A stretch of DNA of 64,000 bases from Ardenticatenaceae bacterium (GTDB lineage: Bacteria > Chloroflexota > Anaerolineae > Promineifilales > Promineifilaceae): NCBI GenBank assembly GCA_020634375.1, contig JACKBX010000011.1:1-64000 (forward strand), read 5' to 3'. A program made the translations under genes and the position numbers. This document shows positions 1 through 7,560 of the stretch, one piece after another. A model generated the notes under the pieces. The model was not told the origin of the DNA and searched no databases. It worked only from the letters and a program-made list of their open reading frames with translations. The first letter of the stretch is position 1; each line of letters opens with the position of its first letter.

Positions 1-17
1 GTTCCGACCTCGCCCAA

Positions 18-49
18 CAAAAAAGCCTCCCTCTTGGTGAGGGAGGCTT
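18..49 (-). terminator. Rho-independent terminator closing the NrfD operon
   Basis: A 9-base stem (GCCTCCCTC at 25-33, GAGGGAGGC at 39-47) with a 5-base loop is followed on the minus strand by a run of T (A tract at 18-24 on the plus strand). It lies about 30 bases past the stop of the NrfD-type gene and would end the leftward cytochrome operon. Confidence 0.85.
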
Positions 50-78
50 CCAACAAATCTACCTGTGAATGATTAGTC

Positions 79-1311
79 TCAATGCTCTGCGCCGTGCGTA
101 TCGTAAAATGGTAAGAAACGCGCTGCCAGGCTGAACCCCAACAACCAGTAGGAGATCACGCCTAGCCCAACGGCTAATTCTTGCCAGGTTGGCACATAAG
201 ACCCCACCTTAATCGTGGGGGTAAAAGGATCGTAGCTGATGGCGGCAATGAGGCCGGAGAAGTTGTAATTCCAGCGCATGATAACCACGCAAAAGGCTGC
301 CATCAACGACACCACGACACGCAAACGTAGGTTCTTGCCCGGCTTATAGGTAATGAGTGTGAAGCCAGGAATCAATGCGCCGATTAGCACTTGCCCCAGC
401 CAAAACGACCAATCATACGGTGCAATGCTGTTCAGCAAATTCAACTGCATAGATACGTCGCTGTCGAAGCTGTAGTAATAAGTCATTGCCCAGTCCCACA
501 ACTTGAGGTAAATGCACAACAGCAAAATCGCACCCGCAATCCGTGCCAATTGCGCTAACACCTCATCCTTTACAAGACCGGGGCGCATCACACGGAAGAC
601 AAAAACGCTGAGGACGAAGAGCAGGGACATTCCCCCACCAACGGCCGATAACACAAACATCACCGGCGCAGTGGGGCGGAACCACAGGCCACGCCCAGAC
701 AAGACGCCATAGGTTGCACCCAGCGATGCCTGGTGGAGCAGAGAGAGCGTCAGCCCCAGCACGGCCAATACCGGCCCCATCTTGTGGATAAAGTGGGCGA
801 TCTTGACCAAAAAGGGGAAGCGGGCAAAGAGTTTATGCTCCATGATGGAGGGAAACATCTCTAACACCAACACCGTCAGGTATAGCACCACGCACATGGT
901 AATTTCCCATAACAGCGAATGCGGCTGCCAGAAAACAACGGGGTGCCAGAAACGCAGTGGCTGCCCCAGGTCAAAGAGCAGCACCATACCGGCGGTGGAG
1001 TAACCGAGGAAGCCAATGATGACGGCTAGACGGCCGATATTCTCGAAGCGTTTAATTTTTAATAAGTAAACGATGACGCCCATAGTGAAAGCGCCGCCGC
1101 CAAGGGCGATGCTGGAAATGTCTATGACAATCCACAGCCCCCAGGGAACCTGGTCGTTTAAGCCCGTGACGGAGAGACCATAGCGAAAGACCTGATAGCC
1201 CCCCACCGCACCAAAGGCCAGTCCAACTAATAACAGCACAATCCAAAAAGGAAAGATGTCTATTTCACGTTTGCCAAAACGTACTTTAGGAACATGAATG
1301 GGATAGTCCAT
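79..1311 (-). CDS. NrfD/PsrC-type polytopic quinol-interacting membrane subunit
   Basis: About 410 residues with eight or more hydrophobic segments and the layout of the NrfD/PsrC/HybB family, which exchanges electrons between the membrane quinone pool and a periplasmic iron-sulfur subunit. The start at 1311 (MDYPIHVPKV) is preferred over an upstream GTG because GAGGAGG lies just before it and only one base separates it from the stop of the ferredoxin gene upstream. The partners are that ferredoxin and the 15-heme cytochrome, so it probably anchors that chain in the membrane. No heme motif is seen. The exact subfamily (Psr, Dsr, Hyb or Nrf type) cannot be settled by eye. Confidence 0.85.
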   Translation of the reverse strand: MDYPIHVPKVRFGKREIDIFPFWIVLLLVGLAFGAVGGYQVFRYGLSVTGLNDQVPWGLWIVIDISSIALGGGAFTMGVIVYLLKIKRFENIGRLAVIIGFLGYSTAGMVLLFDLGQPLRFWHPVVFWQPHSLLWEITMCVVLYLTVLVLEMFPSIMEHKLFARFPFLVKIAHFIHKMGPVLAVLGLTLSLLHQASLGATYGVLSGRGLWFRPTAPVMFVLSAVGGGMSLLFVLSVFVFRVMRPGLVKDEVLAQLARIAGAILLLCIYLKLWDWAMTYYYSFDSDVSMQLNLLNSIAPYDWSFWLGQVLIGALIPGFTLITYKPGKNLRLRVVVSLMAAFCVVIMRWNYNFSGLIAAISYDPFTPTIKVGSYVPTWQELAVGLGVISYWLLGFSLAARFLPFYDTHGAEH

Positions 1312-1312
1312 C

Positions 1313-2152
1313 TTATGCCTCCTCTGTCTCTGCACCTGCGGGTGGTATGTAGAACACCTTCGGGCTGGTGCTCAGGTCTTCGCGCAAGCGAATGGGCGCG
1401 GGCACTTCGGCCAATACTTCTGAGATGGGGCTATGTGGGTCGTTAAGGTCGCCAAAGACGCGTGCGCCGGTGGGGCAGGCGACGACACAGGCTGGTGTAG
1501 CCGCTTCGTCCACGCCAGGAACCAGTCCGCGTTCTAACCCGGCATCTATGCGATGTTCGCAGAAGGTGCATTTTTCCATGACGCCGCGCGGCCGTCTTTC
1601 CACTTCGGGGAAGCCAAATTCAGGAGAAAATTGATTTGGTTCGACATGCTCTTTCCAATTGAAACGGCGCACATCGTAGGGGCAGGCTACTTCGCAATAA
1701 CGGCAGCCGATGCACAGGTCATAGTCCATAGTGACAATGCCGTCATCGCGCACGTAGGTTGCCCCAACCGGGCAAACATGCACACAAGGCGGGTCTTCGC
1801 AATGGAGACACGGCCGTGAAAGGTAGTATTCGTCTCCATTGGTTGTGGTTTCTAGTGTTACTACGTTGTATTCGATTTCTTCGGGCAGGTCATTGACGGC
1901 CTGACAAGCATAGGTGCAGTAGTTGCATCCAATGCATTTGTTGATGTCTATGAGCATGCCCCATTTGTAGCGGCTGTCTCCGCCTTCCCCAGCATGATCT
2001 TGAGAGGCATTCTGTCCACTCGTCGAAATGATGGGGATTTGGGAGACGGCGATAGCACCCACAGCCGAAGCTGTGACGGCCAAAAAACCACGCCGTGAGA
2101 TACCGCTGCTTGTTTCTGGGGTATCTTGTTTCTTAATTGCTTCGTCACTCAT
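1313..2152 (-). CDS. Tat-exported four-cluster [4Fe-4S] ferredoxin, HybA/DsrO/PsrB type
   Basis: 279 residues. A twin-arginine signal (SRRGFLAVTAS, about residues 19-29) marks folded export. Four cysteine groups follow: CIGCNYCTYAC, CLHCEDPPCVHVCP, CIGCRYCEVACP and CTFC with a later CVVACPTGA. They give sixteen cysteines, enough for four [4Fe-4S] clusters, as in the electron-transfer subunits of polysulfide reductase or HybA. It would pass electrons between the NrfD-type protein just downstream and the multiheme cytochrome upstream. GGAG lies 7 bases before the ATG. A partner molybdoenzyme, usual for this family, is absent nearby. Confidence 0.9.
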   Translation of the reverse strand: MSDEAIKKQDTPETSSGISRRGFLAVTASAVGAIAVSQIPIISTSGQNASQDHAGEGGDSRYKWGMLIDINKCIGCNYCTYACQAVNDLPEEIEYNVVTLETTTNGDEYYLSRPCLHCEDPPCVHVCPVGATYVRDDGIVTMDYDLCIGCRYCEVACPYDVRRFNWKEHVEPNQFSPEFGFPEVERRPRGVMEKCTFCEHRIDAGLERGLVPGVDEAATPACVVACPTGARVFGDLNDPHSPISEVLAEVPAPIRLREDLSTSPKVFYIPPAGAETEEA

Positions 2153-2170
2153 TGCGTGTCTCCATCTTTT

Positions 2171-2203
2171 AGAAACCCGGCTTTTGCTAAGAACCGGGTT
2201 TCT
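2171..2203 (-). other. Perfect inverted repeat between cytochrome and ferredoxin genes
   Basis: AGAAACCCGG (2171-2180) pairs exactly with CCGGGTTTCT (2194-2203) across a 13-base loop. It sits in the 62-base spacer between two genes read leftward. There is no T run, so it is more likely an mRNA processing or stability element than a terminator. Confidence 0.6.
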
Positions 2204-2214
2204 AAACGGTTATC

Positions 2215-4518
2215 TCATTTTTGCTTGTCTTGGTGGCGGTAGCCGGGGTCTTTGCCAGCAACAACCCATACACCGCTGATGACCAGCGCAAGAATTGGGA
2301 AGGCAACCATCCAATTAGGCAAGCCGACGATGCCTTTGGATTCAACTTCGTCGGTTACGGCCGTTTCCATTGCCGCACTTGCCTCTTCATCACTCAGGCG
2401 CTCTTCCAGTGTGGCCGGGGAAACATCCACGCCCGCCTCCAACAGGCCATTGGCCGTGTGTGCGTCTTTGGCGTGGCACAAGATACAGGTATCTGAGGCC
2501 ACATTAAAGGCATGTCCCGTATTCAATTCCGTATTCTTGTGGCAGTCCAGGCAGGTCATTCCTGTTGCTGCGTGCGTCGAATCTGGCATTTCATGCGCCT
2601 GATCTTCGTGGCAGTTCTCGCAAATGGTCGTATTGCCATTTGCCGTTTTCAACTGCTGCGTATGCGGGTTATGGCAATCGGCACAGGCGATGGGATCTTC
2701 CGCTTCAGCATGGACGCTCATTTCCCAATCTGCGTGTTCATTTAGATGGCAAGCACCGCATACTTCACCGCTTCGATCAACCGAATAGGCGGCTGTTGGA
2801 TGCTCGTTGGTTTCATCTTCCAGCTTGTGGCAGTTAACGCAGGCAACGCCTTTTTCGCCATGCGTGCTATCCACCCATGCTGTATGCTCATTTTCGTGGC
2901 ACTCTGCGCAATACTGCGTAGCAAAGTGCGGGGCATCCAATTCTTCTACCAGCAAGGTGGGCGGAAAATGGGTCAGCCGTTGTACCGCGTCTTCATCATA
3001 GCCAAGGGCAGCAAAATCGAGACGGCCGTCCTCCGGTGTATGGCAATCATTACATTGCAGAGCCTCCTCAGCCGGAGCCACCATGTGCGTAATCGGCCAA
3101 TACATCGTCGTTTCCACAAAGCCATACTCACCACTGTAGGGCAATTCAGAGTAAGCCATACCAGCGGCAATCGACGTTTCCCAATCATAGCTCTTCCAAT
3201 AGGCAGCCGGATCAGAGCCAAATAGGTGCGGTATCACCAGCGTATTGTTGCCACTGTCATAGGGCTGCACGCCATCAAACACCTTCATCGGCCAGATACG
3301 CGCATTCTCATCAGCAATGCTGCCCTGCGGCGGGTTGATGACCACTGGTTGGCTGGGGTCAAAAACATCCTCAACCAACGTGTATTCCACTTCGCCGTTG
3401 AACCAGATGTACTCAGGCACAACATCTTCGCCGAACTCAAAATTACCCTTCATCGAATCATAGGTAACGTGTCCGGTTTCGGGGTCCACGACCTTGAACG
3501 GTTTGCCATTTTCGTCCAACTCGCCAGCGGTTGACCAGTCCCAATACATCTTGGTGGGTACACCACCGCGTGCGTATTCGGGAATGTGGCAGGTCTGGCA
3601 GGCAATACGGTCTATGTGCTGGTTAAGCATATCGTATTGATGAGGTTCGGCCGTGTGACAGCTCTCGCAAGTTTCCTCATCCGTCGAATTCATGGAATAG
3701 CGGCTGCCCGATACCACGTGCCCATCAGATGTATGGCACTCGGTACAGGTGAAATTAAGGCCGTCCACATCCATGTGAACATCTAATTCATAATCGGGAT
3801 TGGTCAGCGATGAGTCCATGTCGCCATGTTTCACACCATCGGCCCCGCCACCATAGAAATGGCACGCGCCACATGTCTGGCGGCTGGTGTCACCAATGTT
3901 TTGCGCCACATAGGCTAAATCGGGCGGCTGTATCACAACGCCATTCACCTCAATAGGCTCATAAAGCGGATGACCAGCAGCAGTGGGGTATTTTTTATAT
4001 GTGCCTGTGGTGTCATGGCAAACCAAGCAGTCTACATTTTCTTCGGCAGTGAAGTCGAAGGTATTGTCCGTCCAACCGTAACCGGTATGGCAGCTTGTGC
4101 AACGCGGTTCGTTGGAATCAATCGCCACACAGAAGTTATTGATGACATTTTGTTTGCCCAAAATTTGCCCAGTGTCTGGGTTTTCGTATTCCCAGGTCCA
4201 ATGGGATGTCGTCATGATTTCTTGTGCAGCATCTACGTGACAAGAAAGACACGCTCTGGTTACGTCTGGGCCTGTCTCAAATTCTTGCTGTAGCTCTTCA
4301 AACTCTCGGTGATCGGCGGGAATGGTTACGATGCCTTCCCCTTCAACTGCTTCGCCTTCGTCGCCTGTCTCAGTGTCTTGCTGCAAGAGGGGCAGCACCG
4401 GGTCTGACAGGGGAACGTCTGCAGAAGCAGCCACAACGTCGCTTTGCCACATGAATATCGCTGTGAGGAAAACGGCCGTTATCGCCAACATGATGCCAAC
4501 TATCTGCTTCCTACGCAT
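2215..4518 (-). CDS. 15-heme c-type cytochrome: octaheme Otr-like core with a 7-heme extension and C-terminal anchor
   Basis: 767 residues from the ATG at 4518, which has GGAGG eight bases upstream; an ATG at 4578 lacks a ribosome site. A hydrophobic N-terminal segment exports the protein. Fifteen CXXCH motifs are visible. The first eight follow the spacing and text of the octaheme tetrathionate-reductase (Otr) family (TSHWTWEY, VINNFC, CLVCHDTTG) and match the 8-heme protein at 10347-11810. Seven more motifs (CAECH to CILCH) form an added electron-wire module, and a last hydrophobic stretch (WMVAFPILALVISGVWVV) anchors it. It leads an operon with the ferredoxin and NrfD-type genes. Substrate unknown; tetrathionate, other sulfur oxyanions or nitrogen oxides are possible. 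Confidence 0.88.
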   Translation of the reverse strand: MRRKQIVGIMLAITAVFLTAIFMWQSDVVAASADVPLSDPVLPLLQQDTETGDEGEAVEGEGIVTIPADHREFEELQQEFETGPDVTRACLSCHVDAAQEIMTTSHWTWEYENPDTGQILGKQNVINNFCVAIDSNEPRCTSCHTGYGWTDNTFDFTAEENVDCLVCHDTTGTYKKYPTAAGHPLYEPIEVNGVVIQPPDLAYVAQNIGDTSRQTCGACHFYGGGADGVKHGDMDSSLTNPDYELDVHMDVDGLNFTCTECHTSDGHVVSGSRYSMNSTDEETCESCHTAEPHQYDMLNQHIDRIACQTCHIPEYARGGVPTKMYWDWSTAGELDENGKPFKVVDPETGHVTYDSMKGNFEFGEDVVPEYIWFNGEVEYTLVEDVFDPSQPVVINPPQGSIADENARIWPMKVFDGVQPYDSGNNTLVIPHLFGSDPAAYWKSYDWETSIAAGMAYSELPYSGEYGFVETTMYWPITHMVAPAEEALQCNDCHTPEDGRLDFAALGYDEDAVQRLTHFPPTLLVEELDAPHFATQYCAECHENEHTAWVDSTHGEKGVACVNCHKLEDETNEHPTAAYSVDRSGEVCGACHLNEHADWEMSVHAEAEDPIACADCHNPHTQQLKTANGNTTICENCHEDQAHEMPDSTHAATGMTCLDCHKNTELNTGHAFNVASDTCILCHAKDAHTANGLLEAGVDVSPATLEERLSDEEASAAMETAVTDEVESKGIVGLPNWMVAFPILALVISGVWVVAGKDPGYRHQDKQK

Positions 4519-4593
4519 TACAACATCCTCCGTACTTTCTTCAACGGGTTCAATGGACAATAAGCCTAACTTATCCATTGCGTCATTTTTGGT

Positions 4594-4644
4594 ACGGCAA
4601 AGAATAGTCTATGCGTGTCACAGCTCACAGTGACATTTGTCACA
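4594..4644 (-). promoter_or_regulatory. Crp/Fnr-type operator and promoter before the 15-heme cytochrome operon
   Basis: AGTGACATTTGTCACA at 4629-4644 is a near-perfect TGTGA-N6-TCACA palindrome. On the minus strand a plausible -10 (TATTCT, 4606-4601) puts the start of transcription near 4594, so the palindrome is centred about 41 to 42 bases upstream, the classic class II activator position. The start site is inferred. Confidence 0.6.
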
Positions 4645-4676
4645 CAAAAGTATGACAATGTACACTTTGTATTAGA

Positions 4677-4698
4677 CTTATATAGCCCAAGTTGCCAC
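4677..4698 (+). repeat. Left terminal inverted repeat of the IS982-type element
   Basis: The arm includes TATAGCCCAAGTTGCCAC and matches the reverse complement of 5595-5616 with three mismatches in 22 bases. Confidence 0.75.
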
Positions 4699-4779
4699 CA
4701 TCAAAGATGGGTAGCTTGAATAGTCCAGGTAGCCTCATTACAGTTATGGTAGCAACCCAAACCGTAAAAGGAGACTACC

Positions 4780-5593
4780 ATGGACAATGAAATCTTAACA
4801 ATTTACTGCCTTTGTGACGATCTTTTGATCAGCGTTAACCATCATGACCATCCCTGTTGTCTGATGTCCAGCTCAGAAGTGATGGCAGTGGCCTTGACTG
4901 CCGTTTTGCACTGCGGCGGGAACTATGCCTGGCCTGATACTGGTTGCATAAACCAGACTTAGTGCCCGTCATGTTGAGCAAGAGCCGCTTCAGCTGTCGC
5001 TTGTATCGGGTCGAGCATCATTTCATGCTTCTTTTTACCTGTTGGCCGAAGTCTGGAAAGATAACAACGACCGCCAGATTTACTTGATAGACACCTTTCC
5101 TGTCCCGGTTCAGCGATAACAGGCGCATCAAGCGCAATCGTATCTATGGTCGAGAAGAATATCGTGGTTACAAACCGAGTAAAAACGTTACTTCTATGGT
5201 TTAAAGGTGCATCTCCTGGTTACCCAAACCGGCCAACCGGTGGAATTTCTCCTCTCGCCAGGTTCTGTGGGAGATGTCAGTGGCCTGCAAGGCTTTGATT
5301 TTGACTTACCGCAAGACGCTATCGTTATCGGCGATAAAGCCTACAACTTATATTGGCTGGAAGATGTCATGGCCGAAGCCGGGTTAACGTTGTTGCCGGT
5401 TCGTAAGAAAACCAGCAGACGACCGCTTGAACCTTGGGAACGGGGCCTCCAACATCAGTGTCGCCAACAGGTTGAAACAACAGGCAGTTTGATTGAACGG
5501 AAGTTACCGAAATCTATTCATGCGACCAATGCTGAAGGCTTTGAGTTGAAGGTTAAGCTTTTTGTCATTGGTCTCAGCATTACCAAATGTTAA
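4780..5593 (+). pseudogene. IS982-family transposase, frameshifted
   Basis: The first open stretch (4780-4962) starts MDNEILTIYCLCDDLL and includes SSEVMAVALTAVLHCGGNYA, the N-terminal signature of IS982 transposases. The downstream stretch (5207-5593) carries the C-terminal half: VEFLLSPGSVGDVSGLQGFD, IVIGDKAYN, and ETTGSLIERKLPKSIHA. Between them, other frames still encode family text (LAEVWKDNNDRQIYLIDTFP, and later EEYRGYKPSKN). At least two frameshifts and a small loss after the first block prevent a full product of about 290 residues. A good ribosome site (AAAGGAG) remains before the ATG. Confidence 0.88.
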
Positions 5594-5594
5594 A

Positions 5595-5616
5595 GTAGCA
5601 ACTTGAGTTATATAAG
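5595..5616 (+). repeat. Right terminal inverted repeat of the IS982-type element
   Basis: GTAGCAACTTGAGTTATA and four further bases mirror the left end. The terminator of the neighbouring minus-strand operon begins directly outside it. Confidence 0.75.
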
Positions 5617-5646
5617 AAAAAAGCCCTCTTGTTTAAGAGGGCTTTT
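5617..5646 (-). terminator. Terminator after the YeeE-rhodanese gene
   Basis: AAGCCCTCTT (5621-5630) pairs with AAGAGGGCTT (5635-5644) around GTTT. On the minus strand it is followed by TTTTTT. It ends the leftward octaheme/YeeE operon 27 bases after its last stop. Confidence 0.85.
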
Positions 5647-5672
5647 CAGCATCATAAATGAGTTAGCTGCAA

Positions 5673-6902
5673 TTAACCACAGCCACCACTGGTGGGTGCG
5701 CGTTTAATTTCCAGCTTCACTTTTGGCACATATTCCAGCTCAAACTCTTCTGCATCTGGCTCCGCAGCCGAGTAGCGCTCCCCCAATGCCGAGTCAAAGA
5801 TGTAACACAATTGGTCATCCCCAGCGCCGGCATTAAAGCGTTTCGTCAGGTCATCATCACCAAACGTGGCAATCCAATTATTGATACCGCCTTCCAATAT
5901 ATAGACATTAGGTACTGCCTCAGCTACCAAGTATTTCCATGCTTCAGTAGCCGCTTCTTCATCATTACTCATGGTGACAAAGACGGTGTTGGCTGGTTCA
6001 AAGTGCAAATCCGCCACAATGTTCGGGAGATCCGCCAATGGGATATTACGCGAATCCAAAATATGGAAGAGATTGTAATCTGCCTCGCTGCGCACATCTA
6101 ACATCATCACTTTCAGGGTTGTGTCACTTGTGATTTCCAAAAGTTCCCCAGGGTGAATTTGCACTTCGCGGTTTGCCAGTACGGCGTTTTTCTCAGGGGC
6201 CAAACGCGCCCAACGATCTTCCGCAGTGGGCTGCCCCATGACCAGGGCAAATACGCCGACCAAAACCAACGCACCCGCAGCTGCGTAACGCCATTTGGGT
6301 TCTGAGGCGGGATTTTTACCGCCAAAAATGACTTCCAGCTTTTCACCACCCCAGAACATGAAGAGGGCCATGAAGATAACGATGAGGACAACGACGCCGG
6401 TGGGCAAGCCAAGCCAGTCTTGCAAGGTGAAACGCCCCAGATACGAAGATGTCCAAAAGACGGAATAGTTTTCAACTGTCTCGCCAAAGAGGAATATGCC
6501 AAAAAAGACGCCAAGAACAAAGAAGATGCCATCGATTTTGGCAGTGGCAGCGGCAACCATAGACGTGCCGGGGCAAAAGCCGCCAATGATGAAGCCAAAG
6601 CCCATAATCAGGCCGCCGAGAATACCAGGCCAGAGGTAGGTGGGATTAACCCAGATCAAGTTGTAGTCTAACAGCCCTAAGGCAGAGGCGGTGAAGATGA
6701 GGGACATTGCTACAATGATGGCTGAAAACATCACTTTTAGCACGGTGAGGTCTTTGAAGTAGAACTGTGCCGCTAGTTTTTTGGAGTTGCCGAACCCGGC
6801 AATTTCTAATACGTATCCAAAACCAAAACCGATGATCAGGTAAACGACGTAAGCGCCCCAATGCCCGAATATTGTACTTAGTGATAAAGGAAATGGTGAC
6901 AT
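5673..6902 (-). CDS. YeeE/YedE-family sulfur transporter with C-terminal rhodanese-like domain lacking the catalytic Cys
   Basis: 409 residues. About residues 1-225 are a YeeE/YedE membrane domain with several hydrophobic segments and the conserved Cys motif GGFCPGTS (Cys110), used in this family to relay thiosulfate or other reduced sulfur across the membrane. About residues 255-375 form a rhodanese-type domain (MMLDVRSEADYNLFHI, then ILEGGINNW). The active-site loop reads VTMSNDEEA and has no cysteine, so sulfurtransferase activity is unlikely and the domain may only bind or scaffold. GGGAGG precedes the ATG. It lies 12 bases after the second YeeE gene in the same operon. Confidence 0.88.
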   Translation of the reverse strand: MSPFPLSLSTIFGHWGAYVVYLIIGFGFGYVLEIAGFGNSKKLAAQFYFKDLTVLKVMFSAIIVAMSLIFTASALGLLDYNLIWVNPTYLWPGILGGLIMGFGFIIGGFCPGTSMVAAATAKIDGIFFVLGVFFGIFLFGETVENYSVFWTSSYLGRFTLQDWLGLPTGVVVLIVIFMALFMFWGGEKLEVIFGGKNPASEPKWRYAAAGALVLVGVFALVMGQPTAEDRWARLAPEKNAVLANREVQIHPGELLEITSDTTLKVMMLDVRSEADYNLFHILDSRNIPLADLPNIVADLHFEPANTVFVTMSNDEEAATEAWKYLVAEAVPNVYILEGGINNWIATFGDDDLTKRFNAGAGDDQLCYIFDSALGERYSAAEPDAEEFELEYVPKVKLEIKRAPTSGGCG

Positions 6903-6914
6903 TTTTTCCTCCCT

Positions 6915-7484
6915 TTAGTTCCAGAATTTGCGCAGAGAGTAGGCCAATAAATATGCACCGCCGAAAACGGCAAACATGAATGCCCAACTACCTACGGATA
7001 AGACTGCACCACCGGATAACGCTTGCCCAGAGGTACAACCACGAGCCATACGTGCGCCGTAACCCATGAGTGCGCCGCCAATGAAGGCCATCATCCAGCG
7101 CATTTTGTTGGAGATGTTGGGGCCTTTGTTGGTTTCGACTTTGAAACGGCCGTTGCGCCACCCAGATACAAAACCACCCAATATCGTCCCCACACTCACA
7201 AACACCACCCAACTATCCAGCGGGTTCTTGTTCCCACCCGCCATATCAATCAAATACGGAGTACGGTCAACATGCTGCGGAGCAATCAAGTCTTCAATAA
7301 ACACCAGCATCCGGTTCATGCCACCAGATGCACCCAACCCATTTCCGCTGATGAAAAAGGCAAAAAACAAAACGAGTCCCAGTAAAATGCCAGCAAAGTA
7401 CGGATTCACGTAATCTTTCGCTACCCGCTCTGCTTTTTTGGCCGGTTCTTGTACGGCCGTTTCCGACGATGTATAAGTTGCCAT
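6915..7484 (-). CDS. YeeE/YedE-family membrane protein, small second half
   Basis: About 189 residues. A soluble N-terminus is followed by about four hydrophobic segments with the family motif ARGCTSGQALSGG (Cys about 150). Together with the next gene it gives the two Cys-bearing halves that are often one YeeE protein, so the pair probably makes one split sulfur channel. Two ATGs lie in tandem; GGAG is six bases before the second (7484) and only three before the first (7487), so the second is preferred. It is part of the cytochrome operon, which points to thiosulfate or a similar compound as cargo. Confidence 0.85.
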   Translation of the reverse strand: MATYTSSETAVQEPAKKAERVAKDYVNPYFAGILLGLVLFFAFFISGNGLGASGGMNRMLVFIEDLIAPQHVDRTPYLIDMAGGNKNPLDSWVVFVSVGTILGGFVSGWRNGRFKVETNKGPNISNKMRWMMAFIGGALMGYGARMARGCTSGQALSGGAVLSVGSWAFMFAVFGGAYLLAYSLRKFWN

Positions 7485-7507
7485 CATTCACTCCTTTTCA
7501 GTGGTCA

Positions 7508-7540
7508 GTAATCAGTAACCAACTACCGATTACTGATTAC
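7508..7540. repeat. Intergenic word-repeat hairpin (ACTG/ATTAC family)
   Basis: GTAATCAGTAA (7508-7518) pairs with TTACTGATTAC (7530-7540). The same words recur in the spacers near 12350-12410, 16665-16760, 24340-24380 and 59555-59580. Confidence 0.6.
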
Positions 7541-7560
7541 CAATCACCGTTTACTCTTAA

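Larger units (their letters stand above)
4677..5616 (+). mobile_element. Inactivated IS982-family insertion sequence
   Basis: A 940-base element bounded by 22-base imperfect inverted repeats (4677-4698 and 5595-5616, 19 of 22 matching) that encloses a broken IS982-type transposase. IS982 elements are about 1 kb, so little is missing. I could not identify a target duplication. It sits between the two cytochrome operons, about 33 bases from the Crp-type site of the left one, and contains no copy of the window-wide palindrome ACGGCCGT. Confidence 0.85.

Noticed and set aside
4780..5593. Programmed frameshift in the IS982 transposase
   Set aside because: IS982 transposases are normally one frame, more than one shift is needed, and part of the middle seems lost, so decay is simpler.
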